This document shows positions 1 through 10,719 of a DNA stretch of 64,000 nt, piece by piece (position 1 is the first letter of the stretch; every line of letters begins with the position of its first letter). The DNA is from Jaapia argillacea MUCL 33604 (Eukaryota; Basidiomycota; Agaricomycetes; Jaapiales; Jaapiaceae): positions 190,213 through 254,212 of the forward strand of contig KL197723.1 of the NCBI GenBank assembly GCA_000697665.1, written 5' to 3'. The position numbers and the translations under genes are program-made. Below the pieces are notes generated by a model. That model was not told the DNA's origin and ran no database searches. It saw nothing but the letters and a program-made list of their open reading frames with translations.

Positions 1-575
1 ATGTGTGCGAGGAACCGGATGGTGACGTCCAGGTTGCGAAGATGGTAGTGAGAGGTCGTCTCATAACCAATGTGCATTAGGTTGTATTCCTCCCAGGCGA
101 CGTTGACCTCAACTTCCTCCCCGCCCCAGTATCCTTCAAATGTGGTCGGAGTCAACCACCGCGTGACCTGAATCTCGCTCTCCTTCACCAAAGGTGCCCA
201 TACTGGACATTTGGCTGACGGCAGTGTCGTATTCTTGTGAACGAGACGGTAACCGCCCTTAGCGTTCCGAATAAAGTGTACCCAGTTGTACCGACCGAAT
301 TCAATCTCGTCGAGGGCCGGCAGTATGGCCTCTAGCTCATAAGCGAGCACCTTCCCATCCGTGGCCTCTATCTCCTCCAGGGTGCAGTCCGGTCGCGTCT
401 CCACTGTTATGAAGTCTTTGCCGCGAACGAGTCCAATCCGGAGCCGTCGCCGCATCTCAAAATCTGCGGAACAATCTCCAGCACAAATGATGGCTCCCTT
501 TGGAACAGTGCGTACATCGGTATGCCCAAGCACTGGAGGCAAGATGTCGTAGTACGGACCCCAGCTTTCTTGCAT
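1..575 (-). CDS. Kinase-like (pseudokinase family) protein, partial, copy 1
   Basis: This is the N-terminal part of a gene that runs off the left edge of the window. The ATG at 575 begins an open frame that aligns from its first residues with the proteins at 3333-4688 and 15710-16936. Shared features are a DILPP motif near the start, a central IEFGR-NWVHFIR block, a basic RLV-K stretch and the motif VTRWLT-TFEG. The conserved start position in the sister at 4688 supports this ATG. The part that would hold the catalytic loop lies outside the window, so nothing can be said about activity. Family membership is seen in the sequence; the kinase-like label comes from the third copy, whose C-terminal half keeps a recognisable protein-kinase catalytic-loop pattern. 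Confidence 0.7.
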   Translation of the reverse strand, partial: MQESWGPYYDILPPVLGHTDVRTVPKGAIICAGDCSADFEMRRRLRIGLVRGKDFITVETRPDCTLEEIEATDGKVLAYELEAILPALDEIEFGRYNWVHFIRNAKGGYRLVHKNTTLPSAKCPVWAPLVKESEIQVTRWLTPTTFEGYWGGEEVEVNVAWEEYNLMHIGYETTSHYHLRNLDVTIRFLAH

Positions 576-1834
576 GAGGTCGTGTGGCGTAGGTGAGCTA
601 GGTGAGGGCTTGGTGTGACTGGTGACTGCTTTTGACTGCCCTTGTCACGCAAAGCGACCACGTGAGAGTCGAATGTGGACCCGAGTCTGAATGGAAGTGA
701 AGTCAGTGAGATGAGTAGGACGAAGACATCGACAAGATTTCACCATGAGCGAATGGGACACATTATCCAGAAATTCAGCAGTTTCACCCATTCTTGGAAT
801 CAAAAAGGCATATACTTGCCTGGGCCTGTCAGCCTGTCAGCCTGGCGGGGGGTTCACCCCCCACGGCTCAGCGTGAGCGCTCGCCGCCGAAAGGAGGCCA
901 AGAACGTCAGATGCGTATGCATGGGGGGATAGTCGTTAGTCCTCGTCTCGTCTGGGCCCCTTGGCTTGGATGGGTGTGGGATCTGAAATTAGCCAGCAGC
1001 GTTAGACCTTCAAATAGTAAGGAAGGGGGAAGGACAACAAGTAACATTCCCTCCAGTCTCGCTCCAATCCAGATACTTCCTCGAACTTCGTATAGCCTGT
1101 GTCGGTGTTGGTATGAGACTAACATCTGCTCCTGCTTAGTCCCTGGTTAGTGGCAAGAAGGCTTCTCCCACGTGGTATTAACGAACGCGTTTGACGCGTT
1201 CCCGGCGCATTTCAAAGTTCTGTATGTGTCGGCAGTACAACTTGTGGAACTGTGAATGGAGGACGTGTCGGATGAGCCTGTAATTGGCGGGAATGGGAGT
1301 TCTACCACTTTGAGGAGTTGGAGGAATGTCTGATGGGGGGGAAGGAATCGGTTGGAGGGGGGACTTCCTGATCCCGGAGTTCGTGCGTATGCTTGAGATG
1401 CCGTGTTAGCCTCATGTTGATGGGTCAACGGGCAGGCCTCCCCCAAAATGCTTGCAAACCGACACCGACACCTCTCTGATTTCGGATACTCAGTGATGAC
1501 CTCTTGGGAAGATTTGACCCGTTCGTTGGATAGATACGAGTACCGTGCTTTCAAATCGTCCATCCGGAGAGCTATATGATGGGAAAACCCGATTTATTAT
1601 TGCTCGAGGGGCAGTAGATTTACGGAGGAAGAAAAAAGGTATATGCTAACAAATACAGATGGTTTGAGACATGTTAATGCTACAGTTGCAGTCCGGGGTA
1701 TCAATTGATGGTGGTATCGGAGAAGAAAGTCAATGAGGTAATGAGGGGTATCAAGGAACTGGTCCGCATCAACAAGAACTTGGAGGATTGTGGTTCAATA
1801 CCATGATGGAGACGATCGTCGAGACGATGGCCAG
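576..1834. other. Intergenic stretch with one unconvincing ORF
   Basis: No gene can be supported here. A minus-strand ATG-started frame of 138 codons (1147-1563) is open but has no recognised domain, signal peptide or membrane segment. A TYR-L motif near its C-terminus faintly resembles translated sequence upstream of the kinase-like gene at 4688 (around 4905-4930), which may be a remnant of duplicated flanking DNA. Near 825-845 there is a short direct repeat built on the unit cagcctgt. Confidence 0.4.
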
Positions 1835-2194
1835 CTATGTCTCGACGACGCAGGCGAAGATAGCCTCGACGAAGGGGAGGAATACCTCGATGGCGGTGAG
1901 GGTCGGTGCTGGGGAAATAGTTAGATGCTGGGTTACAAACAGTGGGATTATAGGAGGAACATACGCGAGAAGCACCGACATGATCCCAACCATTCGAGGA
2001 CGGCGACTTTCTGGGCGAAAACCTGAGCGACTGTCAGCATGAACAACGAGAAAACGATGGGTGGGGAGCACTTACATCGACCAGATACCGCGCGACGGGG
2101 TACGGCGCGAGGACCGTCTGGCTGACCGATCACTATCATAGAAGACAGAAGACTGCCTGCCAGAGCTGGATCTGAATAACCATTTGAACCCCAT
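1835..2194 (-). CDS. Hypothetical small membrane protein, two exons
   Basis: A two-exon model keeps frame throughout: exon 1 is 2194-2076, then a 45-base GT-AG intron (donor GTAAGT), then exon 2 at 2030-1835. The predicted product is 104 residues. The first half is rich in Ser and Arg. The second half has two hydrophobic stretches, IMSVLLAYVPPIIPLF and IEVFLPFVEAIFACVV, that could be membrane segments. No family is recognised. It lies between two kinase-like paralogues on the same strand. The strong donor and frame continuity support a real gene; short length and lack of homology keep confidence low. Confidence 0.4.
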
Positions 2195-2578
2195 GAGCAA
2201 CAGTGGTCGCTGGGGGTCCTATCGTGCTTACCCTCCTTTTAAATCGAGTTTTGCAGGCGTCACGGACGGGCTATGCGACATTGGTGAGGTACGGTGTTCG
2301 GCTGGAAGACATAGCCAAGTGGGAAGAGATCGAAAGATCCAAGTTCAGAGCAAGGAATCGTTGACAAGACAGTCAGCAACGAGGATACACATTGGGTTCT
2401 TCGGGAAGCTTAGGGATAAGGGTGTCCAAGGCGGGGCGGTGGATAAGCGCTGAGAGTGGAATTGTAAGGAGCCCACCAGGATATCCGTGTCACAGACAGG
2501 TTTTGGTGGAGGAGAGCAAAATCCGACGAGGTACATCGTGAGTTACCTCCGAATGCAGAGGCGTCCATCGCTGTATGT

Positions 2579-3143
2579 TCAGCGAGACAGTTTGAAGTTC
2601 TGGTAGGAGACATGAGTGAGCAAGGGGAGGGTGAAGTCGGCTTGAGTTCCCAAGCGCTCGACTACCAGATCCTCAAATCTGTTGTCCAGTCGTAGCCATG
2701 GCGACGAGCTGTTGTGAAGAGTTGCAGTACTGTACCGTTGCCAAGACGCTCGAATTGGTGGGAGTTCAATAGCCGGCAGGTGAGGATACCACGAGGCAGT
2801 GGCTGTGAATCCTTCCAAATTCTCACCAATTACTGAGCCAACTCGGCTCGTGAGTCTGGGTGGTAGATTTTGGAGGTTTCAGCGCAGAGAAATCATCCAA
2901 TGGAAAGACGTGGACACCAAGAGGCCCCGTCGCAACGAGGAGGAAAACAAACTCGTTTGCGGTTGTAGGCGACCTGCAGTGTATGTGGAAGTCTCATATG
3001 AAGAGTGTTTGGCGTTTGCCCCAACTTGACTTTGAAGCTGGATGCGTAAGTATCATCTGGAACAGCGAGGGATCGCTGAAAAATAGACTGAAGAGTGCAA
3101 AGGATACGGGTAACGATACAAAGAACCAGGAAGAGCAATACAT
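2579..3143 (-). CDS. Hypothetical secreted or membrane protein, three exons
   Basis: The ATG at 3143 opens a frame with a hydrophobic start (SWFFVSLPVSFALFSLFFS) that looks like a signal peptide or anchor. Introns at 3030-2974 and 2826-2730 restore one continuous frame across three exons (113, 147 and 151 bases), giving 136 residues. The last exon carries possible N-glycosylation sites (NCT, NSS). The first donor, GTCAAG, is weak, so exon borders may be wrong. More coding-like sequence continues downstream in another frame near 2490-2610, so the gene may be longer or decayed. No family recognised. Confidence 0.33.
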
Positions 3144-3332
3144 TCACCACCTTCACTTCAAGAACCCTGATTCAAAGCACACAACCCGAGGCCGAGTAGT
3201 TCAGAGAGAAAGAGAGGGATGGAACTAAAGCGGAACGCAAGACATTTGATAGAGGAGGCGATAGAATGCGTGATGAAACAGGGATACGGCTCCGACCAAC
3301 TCTGCGAAAAACATGACAATCCTGCGGTTAAA

Positions 3333-4688
3333 CTAACCCTCCTCAAACGCATCGGGAGCCAGAAGCACCTTGGAGGTGGCAATATCACGTCGGTATGGGC
3401 GCACATTCCCATACACCTTTATGACGAAGCGACGAGTGCGTTTCTTGTCAGCACGCTGGATTCTGGATGTCGAATACGGTGCAGAGGGTTCGGCGGGGTG
3501 TGAGTTGGTGGGCACGGATTCGCGAGAAGTACTAGTGGCACCACTACGACCGGACGAGGTGAGGCGAAACCAGTCGCGAGTATCGGTGCGGCCAATCTGA
3601 GATATGATGAATTCCAGGTCACTACGCCAGGAGTGGCCGTCCTCGAAAGGAACCCCCGAGGTCTCCGCATTCCATCCAAGGATGGGGATACCGGTTAAAC
3701 CTGATATGTCAGGCAAGACCACTCGGATAACGGTTGGGATGACAGGGACAATGAAAGCCTGAGTTTCTCCGTAGTGCTCGACTGCCAAAATAACCCCTCG
3801 GCCTTGCGCTTCTAAAGCCAGGAGGTTCTCAAATATATCTTCAACCGCGCCCCAAGCCTCGTTCAACTCCTCCGCCCTTGACTCCCACTCCTCCTGACGA
3901 CACGGAAAGACACCGGCCCCCATGTCGACAAATACGATTCCCCGATCCATCACGAGAAATCCTTGAGGATGGGGCCATTTATATAGGACCCCATTTTCCA
4001 AGGCTTTGTTCATGAGTTCGAAGGTGGCAGCCATATCTGAGTACATAAGCTCTCTTCCAACGCGCACCTCGGTCATGTATCCGACCACATTGCCGTCGCG
4101 AGTGATGTGGCCAAGGAACTTGATGCCGATGTCCAAATGTCGCAAATGGTAGTGGGATTGTGTTTCCCATTCAATCCTCTTGACAGAGAATTCCTCCTCC
4201 CGTGCAATAGAAACTTCTACTTCTCTGCCGTTCCACAGACCCTCGAACATTGTCAAGGTCAACCATCGCGTGACCCGCAACTCCGCTTCTTCCACCAGAG
4301 GCACCCAAATTGGGCAGTTGGCTCGAACAACTACATTCCTGTAGATGAGGCGATGCCCACCGCGCGAGTCGCGAATAAAGTGAACCCAGTTGGATCGACC
4401 GAACTCTATATCCTTGATGAGAGGCAAAAGGTCGTCTAGCTCGCAGACAAATGCCTTTCCATCCTCTGCTTCCACTTCCTCCCTGGGAAGACTGGGGCGA
4501 GATTGAACCGTGATGTAATACGTTCCGCATACAAGCCCGATGCGAAGGAGAGGCGTCTGTGCCTCACGAAACGTGGCTGAACTGAAGCCGACGCAGATAA
4601 CCGCGGGTTTGGGAATCGTGCGACAGTCGGTACGATTCAAGTTTGGAGGGAGAATATCCAGGTATGGCCCTTCGCTATCTCTGGACAT
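3333..4688 (-). CDS. Kinase-like (pseudokinase family) protein, copy 2
   Basis: An uninterrupted frame encodes 451 residues from the ATG at 4688; the open frame extends further upstream only through GTG codons, and the sister protein at 575 starts at the equivalent place. It aligns along its length with the copies at 1-575 and 15710-16936, including the IEFGR-NWVHFIR block, the VTRWLT motif and a C-terminal signature PYRR...K-LLAPD. The kinase-like core lies at roughly residues 195-270. A VFVDMGAG stretch sits where kinases carry DFG, but the position of the catalytic HRD is YKW, so phosphotransfer is unlikely. The C-terminal third is Ser/Arg-rich and ends in a basic tail. The role is unknown; a regulatory pseudokinase is an inference. 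Confidence 0.75.
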   Translation of the reverse strand: MSRDSEGPYLDILPPNLNRTDCRTIPKPAVICVGFSSATFREAQTPLLRIGLVCGTYYITVQSRPSLPREEVEAEDGKAFVCELDDLLPLIKDIEFGRSNWVHFIRDSRGGHRLIYRNVVVRANCPIWVPLVEEAELRVTRWLTLTMFEGLWNGREVEVSIAREEEFSVKRIEWETQSHYHLRHLDIGIKFLGHITRDGNVVGYMTEVRVGRELMYSDMAATFELMNKALENGVLYKWPHPQGFLVMDRGIVFVDMGAGVFPCRQEEWESRAEELNEAWGAVEDIFENLLALEAQGRGVILAVEHYGETQAFIVPVIPTVIRVVLPDISGLTGIPILGWNAETSGVPFEDGHSWRSDLEFIISQIGRTDTRDWFRLTSSGRSGATSTSRESVPTNSHPAEPSAPYSTSRIQRADKKRTRRFVIKVYGNVRPYRRDIATSKVLLAPDAFEEG

Positions 4689-6660
4689 GACGGCGTGGTG
4701 TATCGAATACTTGGAACGCCACACAACCCGAGTCCGAGCTAAAAAGGTGTGACCACACCACGTGACGCGTCACAGAAAGTAGACCACAAAGACGGGTCGA
4801 GGGAGTGTGGGCTAGCGGCAGCGCACTGAGTCCACGTAGACTCTTCCGCCGATGTACAAGGATAGCGATATGACAATTCGAGATTGCGTTGGGAGGAACG
4901 ACACCTTGTAGAGGTCTGTATGTGTTGAGTCAAGGAGCTTTCACAACACTGATGGGGTAGGCACACGGTGTTGACACTGGTGGTTGCGAGAAGATAGGAG
5001 ATTTGGTGGGGAAGAGTTGGCAAGGGAGCACATCGATGTCCCCATCGAGAAGCGCGGCTGGCTGGCGGCCAACTAGGTGGCGAGGAAGTCGGATGATAGC
5101 CAATGAACACGACGCCCATTAACATGGTCATCTGGCAGGAGCGGTGAGTCCAAATGGACGAGCGATCCTTCTGTGGAGAGAGATGGTTATAACGGTGATG
5201 GCGGTGGCGTGGACGACTGCGATTGAGAGATTAATTGGAGGTCAAGAATGAGATGATGTTCGCGAATACTGACTCCTCTGCCTCTTGGGAAAACCCAAAA
5301 AGGAAAGTCTCGCCGCGAAGGCGAGGGTGATGCCTTGGTCACGTCGTGTCTTCCTTGTTCATCCCGACGTCGGGACGGCTGGGTGGGATGGTGCGCAGAG
5401 CCAAATTTTCCTGGACCAAGGAAGCGGAGAAATTTAATATTCATTTGTGCGGATAGGCGGATTTGAATGTGCTTACTTGTTCAAAGGACACCCAATTTTA
5501 ACCAGAAGGAAAAGCTGAGAGTCGCCACCGAAGACATCGTGTTCATCCGAAGGTGTTTTCGTCCAAAGGTGCTACTTAAGTATCCTCAGATACTCGTGGG
5601 TTATTTAACCACAAGAAGTTACACTGCTTCCAGGAGACAGAAATGAGGCAGTGACTAGGGGCGTTTATGTTAGACGAGATTCGAATGGGATATGATTCCG
5701 GGTCAACGTACCTCAAGCTCTGACCAACATTGAAACTGATGGGTTTCTCCACGAATCTCTGGGTTCCTGCAAATAATTCCGTTGTAGGATCGAGCAAAAT
5801 CTACGTTCACCTGGAGCTCGATGCAAGACCATTCGATCTGAGACTTGGTTGAAGGTTTGGGAGGACGAGGCAGGACGAGGTTGAGAAGCCGTTGGCATGA
5901 TCACGGCATCTTCCACCTGTCCTAGAAGGGACATCAGCCTAAAGGCGAGGAGGAACGGGCACAAATCGTGGATCTTGCTCGTTCTCTTGGCTGTGTCGGA
6001 GAAAACACGATTCTATGCTACGCTCTGTACGAGGAACGTTTCCTGCTTCACCGCTTCAATTTGTCGCCAAGGAACCACAAGAAAGCAACGGACATCCATG
6101 TATGCTCTTGTTCAGAGCATTGAAACGTGTTTGCTCTCAGTATTCCACGGAAAAATAACTGCCATCCGGGCGACCCCTCGTGTTGTAGATTCAGAGGGAA
6201 GCCTTGAGATCACGCGTACTCCTATTACTCTGATTCGGAGAGCACAGTAGACGATCACTGTATCCTTTCACATATCATGACTCGGGGAATATAAAAATTC
6301 CCCTTTCAGAATCCCCGATTCACCGGGGATTTTGAGCATTTGTCTTCCCTTTCGTTAGGTGAAGAGCCTGGCGAAAAGCGCGCCAGCATTGCAACTTGAA
6401 AGAAGCGATCGCCACATAAGCTTTTGCCGTTTAGCATTTCGATCACACTGATCGCAGTACGATCACGAAGTGTTGGCAATCCCTGCAGCACAGCTTTCCC
6501 ATCAGACTTGAAGAATCGCAGATATCATAACGGTACATACACACCATGGCGCGATAAAGATACAGCAACTAGCTCACAACATACAGAACAGCACACCACA
6601 GCAACAATACTGCTACAAAAAACATAAATCCACTGAGGAAACAACGTCGTAGCACAAACT
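4689..6660. other. Gene-poor intergenic stretch
   Basis: Two kilobases between the kinase-like gene and the 3' end of the first Cdc20-like gene. Open frames here (minus 4739-5131, plus 5897-6250) lack recognisable domains and splice logic. The sequence near 5090-5170 on the minus strand encodes a WSIW/T...M-MGV pattern slightly like the small membrane protein at 1835-2194, possibly a decayed relative. Nothing firm can be annotated. Confidence 0.4.
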
Positions 6661-8341
6661 TTATCGAATGGAACACTTGTCAAGCACGCCAACCTCCCTG
6701 TACACCTTCTCCGGCGCGCCCCAGACCTGCCATAACTTCATATTCTCCTCATTCTGACAGAGCGTGAACAGCTGTGTCCCATCGGGACCCAAACAACTAT
6801 GTCCGATACCTGCCAAATGCGCAGGTACGCTGACCAGGTGATCGTACGAAGGATAACTATGCACGGTAATCGAATTGGAAAATCGAGGGGAATTATTCGT
6901 ATTGCGTGACCCGAGGAGAGGAGGTGCGGGATCGCATGAAGCCGAGTGTGTGCTGAGCAGCTCTTTACAATGCGGCGACCAGTGAAGAGATGTTACGGAG
7001 GTACGGAGGGAGATCGTATGTTTAGGCGAAGGGGAAGGAGAGGTTAGAGTAGAGACGTGGAGGGTGTTGGCGTTCCAAATTCGGATCGAACCGTCCGGTA
7101 TCATGCTACCTGTTGCCAGTAACTCGGGTCTCCAAGGACACCAACCGAGCGCCTATAGAGGGTGGAATCGCGGTCAGTTAAAGAAGATATGCGTGGGGTT
7201 CGCCATGGGGTGAAGAGACTATATCACCTTGACAGGAGCACTATGTTTCATTTTCCCGCTTCTCTTATCACCTTCAGCCAGATTTTTCCCCATCCTCCAA
7301 TCCCAAACAAATACCGTACCGTTATCATCGCCAGTTGCCAAATACTTACCATCCGTACTCCATTTGACCCCATGAACTTTCCCCTTATGTCCTCCGACCT
7401 TTTTAATAGTATCGCCTGGGGCCCGAGTATCGTACACCAACACCTTTCCATCCCCTTTCCCGACTGCTAAGAGGTCTTTGTTCCAACTCATGCCTCCAAC
7501 ACCGATCCAAAGTGGGTCAGTCCATGACCTCGTCTTCGTCCCCTTCCCCGTTGCGTCCCATATCTGCACCGTCCCTTGAAGGGTTCCCAATCCCAGAGTA
7601 TTGGGACTATCGGATCCGGCCCAGTCAATAGTGTGGACTTTCCCCTGTCTGAGCTTGAGCTTGCACAAGTGCGAGATGCTCTTCGTGTCAAGATTTTGAT
7701 GATAGACGTCAAGAGAACACGCGACAGCGATGAAGTTTTGTGTTGACCAGGCCAGAGGATAAGCATAAGGATCCATAGAAATACCAGGTCCGTCCAGTGC
7801 CAAGATAAAGTGCTGGCGTGCGCCAAGGTTAGCCATCACTGAGGTTGATGGGATTACTGATGGTTTCAGGAGCAGTGTGGCTGCGCTTCGACGAAAGAGA
7901 TGGGTCTCTGGAGATTCGGTAGCAACGGCACGGCTTGAGTCTGTGAATTGGAGGATACGCTCGTCTGCCAAACCGAACTTGCGAGCGATGCGGTTGGTGC
8001 GAGGGGTGACATTAAGCGGAAAGAGTGTATCTGGGCGTGATGAGATAAACCGGTCCTATTCAAAGGAAACGTGAATGTGTTGAGTGATGTTCTGCTCAGT
8101 GGCGACCCATGTATGCACAAACATAACGAGCGGCACTCACCGATGCAGTTAGTTGACCATAAGACTCGACGGGGCCATCAATCTCTCTTGATATATCTAT
8201 CGAGGCAAGAGATATCCGTCTTTGTTTGTTCGAAAGGCCGATTGTAGATCGAGGGCCTGAATAAGAGCGTTTGCGACGAGGAGTCTCGCAGTCCAGTACA
8301 CTGGGAGAGTCACGCCTGTTCGGAAAGATAAGGGGAGACAT
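6661..8341 (-). CDS. Cdc20/Cdh1 (Fizzy)-family WD40 protein, copy A
   Basis: Three exons (8341-8141, 8055-7228, 7152-6661) encode 506 residues. Exon 2 begins with DRFISSR, matching the C-box (DRFIPSR) that Cdc20 and Cdh1 use to bind the anaphase-promoting complex. A WD40 propeller follows, with family signatures LDGPG, HSAPVK-ALGWCPWRPELLATG and IRIWN, and the protein ends in Ile-Arg, the IR tail that docks on APC3. The basic KRSYSG and KQRR segments of exon 1 fit a nuclear protein. The inferred role is activator or substrate adaptor of the APC/C ubiquitin ligase. The propeller is divergent and the gene is one of a tandem pair with 8602-10267, so it may be a specialised (for example meiotic) paralogue and not the main Cdc20 or Cdh1. 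Confidence 0.88.
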
Positions 8342-8601
8342 GATGGATTCAGAGCTATATATCAGCTTACGAAGACATCCTGTCAAAGTCTTGGAGGCTT
8401 GCGGTTGGTCGTTTCGAAGGAAGGAAGCCGTGTTGCCAGCCACAGCGCAGCATCGCGATGCAATATCGGGACGGTGAGAGTCACGTGATCGCGCGATCTA
8501 GACGGCAACTTTGCAACAACTACTGAAAGTGGTACAGGCCAGTCGAACAAAGAAAATACTGAACACAATCACAAAAGATCCAATGAAACCAAGACTTCAT
8601 A

Positions 8602-10267
8602 TCACCGGATCCCACCGAGATCCAAAGCACTCGCTTGTCTCTTCAGACCAGCTTCCTTCCTCTTACCCCAAACCTCCCAAAGCGACAGCTTCCCCTCGTC
8701 CGCAGCAGCAACAGCGAGTTTCGTCCCAGTCGGATTGAGCACACTTCCTGCAACCCGGCCAGTTGAAGCAGCTCTCGTGATAACATGGGTCCAACTCTGA
8801 TACGAATGAACGACGACCGAATTAGCGACGTTCATGGCCCGGTTCGCCGCGATCTCCTCGATGCGACCATCCACGCTAAGAGGAGGGACGTGGGGTGCAC
8901 CCGCCCCATGGGTGGTGAGGAGTTCACGGCAGTGAGGAGAGAAATGGAGAGAAGTGATTTGTGCATCCATCTCTCGGGCTGGACCTGATGCGTTGGAGCT
9001 TTGATGGGATGTGTTGATGTTCCAGAAGCGTATCGTCCCTGTACCATTGGGAGAGGAGTCACCAGTAGCGAGTAGCTTTGGCTGCCATGGACACCATGCA
9101 AGTGCCTGTAATCATAAGGGTGAGAATCGTACTTGGCTCGTGAAAGTGAGTAGGAGAAGACTTACGCTAATAATGCCCACATGCTGGACCTTTTTCCTCC
9201 GATGAACCTGCTCTCCAACATCAAGTGGTTTGCTTTGCCTTGGATCCCAACAGAATACATTGCCTAACTCATCACCACTGGCCAACAAGCCAACTTCTTG
9301 ATTCCAAGCGAGCGCGGAGATCCTGGCCTGGTGCCTAGTGACCTTCGTCGCTTTCTCCTTCATCTTCGAAGACTCCTTGATACGGGTGTCGTAGTGTCGG
9401 ATGGTACCTTTCGACCCGCCGACGGTCAACACTGGGCCATTCCACTTCATAGAGCCAACGCTCTTCGCAGACCATCCCATCACCACCTTCTTTGCACTGA
9501 CATCCCAGAGTTGGATGTACCCTTTCGAAGATCCAACGGCTACGACGTTCGGCTGATCCATCCCGGCAGCCTCGATCAATCGAAGGGCTCCGTGAGATTC
9601 CTTGATCTTGCATAGCTGCGCCGCATCGATGTTGGATGACAGGTTCCTGTAATAAACACGATTACCGCGACTGAAGAAAAGGACGTTGCTTGACGACCAG
9701 CTCAATGGCCAGGCAGAGGGATGATCTTCCCCTTCCAAGGAAGCAACGGAATAGTCAATGACGTCTCTGCCTGGACGGAGGTGGTGGTGAGCTGAGGGTT
9801 CGGGGTAAGGACTGTTTGCGGCTCGAACGAGATCCGACGAGGAATACGACCGACGCATCATCTGCAGGCCATCTTGCACAGCGAGGTCCATATCACTCAA
9901 CACAGTAGCTCCTCGTGCGTACTCGAACGATGAGCTACGACTGGCGGGGGGAGTAGGATAGGGTGGCCGGGAGCGGGTTGAAGTGCTGAGCCCGAGATCA
10001 AAGGACCCGTCGTAAGAGAAGGAATTAGAACGAGAGACGTCGCTCAACTGCGAGGGGAAATATCATAAAGGTGTGAACTAACACCGTGGAAGAAATAAGA
10101 GTCCCGCTCACAGATCTCGAAGAGAGTGAAGGTGAGCTCTCAAAACGTAGCGCTGCCGAGTAATTAGACGAAGAGATAATTCTTGCACGTTTCGCTGCAC
10201 TTAAAGTCTCCTCCTCGACGCCTGAGGACCGAAGCCGCTTTCGAGATGAGCCAGGAAGGGAGAACAT
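8602..10267 (-). CDS. Cdc20/Cdh1 (Fizzy)-family WD40 protein, copy B
   Basis: Three exons (10267-10112, 10047-9166, 9105-8602) encode 513 residues. Introns fall at positions equivalent to copy A, in particular just before the shared ALAWCPWQPKLLATGD motif, so the two arose by tandem duplication. The N-terminal 160 residues are Ser-rich and basic (SRKRLRSS, AAKRARI) and probably disordered, with nuclear-localisation character. The WD40 propeller follows, and the chain ends in Gly-Ile-Arg, again an IR tail for APC/C docking. Unlike copy A, no DRF[IV]PSR-type C-box is visible. It may therefore bind the APC/C differently or only weakly. Substrates are unknown. The spacing to copy A is 260 bases, with both genes transcribed leftwards. 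Confidence 0.85.
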
Positions 10268-10719
10268 GCTAGATGCGGAAATGAACAGCGTCGGATGAGG
10301 CACAAGAATGGCTAGAGGCATCGATGACTCACCTCAACATGCCCATGTTGGGGTCACCGAAGTTCAAAGACATCGCTAGGATTGAGGTAAGAGTGAAGGA
10401 GGAGATGAACCACGCAACGCCACTTTAATGTATTGTAAGCTCCTTTGTCCCCTCGTGTTACAGTTGCCGAGGGCCACAGCAACCCAAAGCCACGCCGGCA
10501 CATCGATCCTTGCAACAAGGCCCGCGAAATCTTGCAATGGGAATAATCTTCAGATCCGAAATCCAGTATTGCGCTACAAACAGGTAAAATACATGCTCGA
10601 GTCTGTGGAATGAATGACCACACTCTACGGATGATATCTGTCTCCTTCACAGTGAGTGAACGATGAAAGTCTCGTGGGAGCAAAGCGTACCTCAAAGCAG
10701 TCGAGTACTTGGGGCTACA

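Noticed and set aside
2893-3156. Minus frame with a perfect-looking signal peptide (KVVNVLLFLVLC)
   Set aside because: It begins at GTG with an upstream in-frame stop and no ATG or acceptor; the overlapping frame from the ATG at 3143 splices better.
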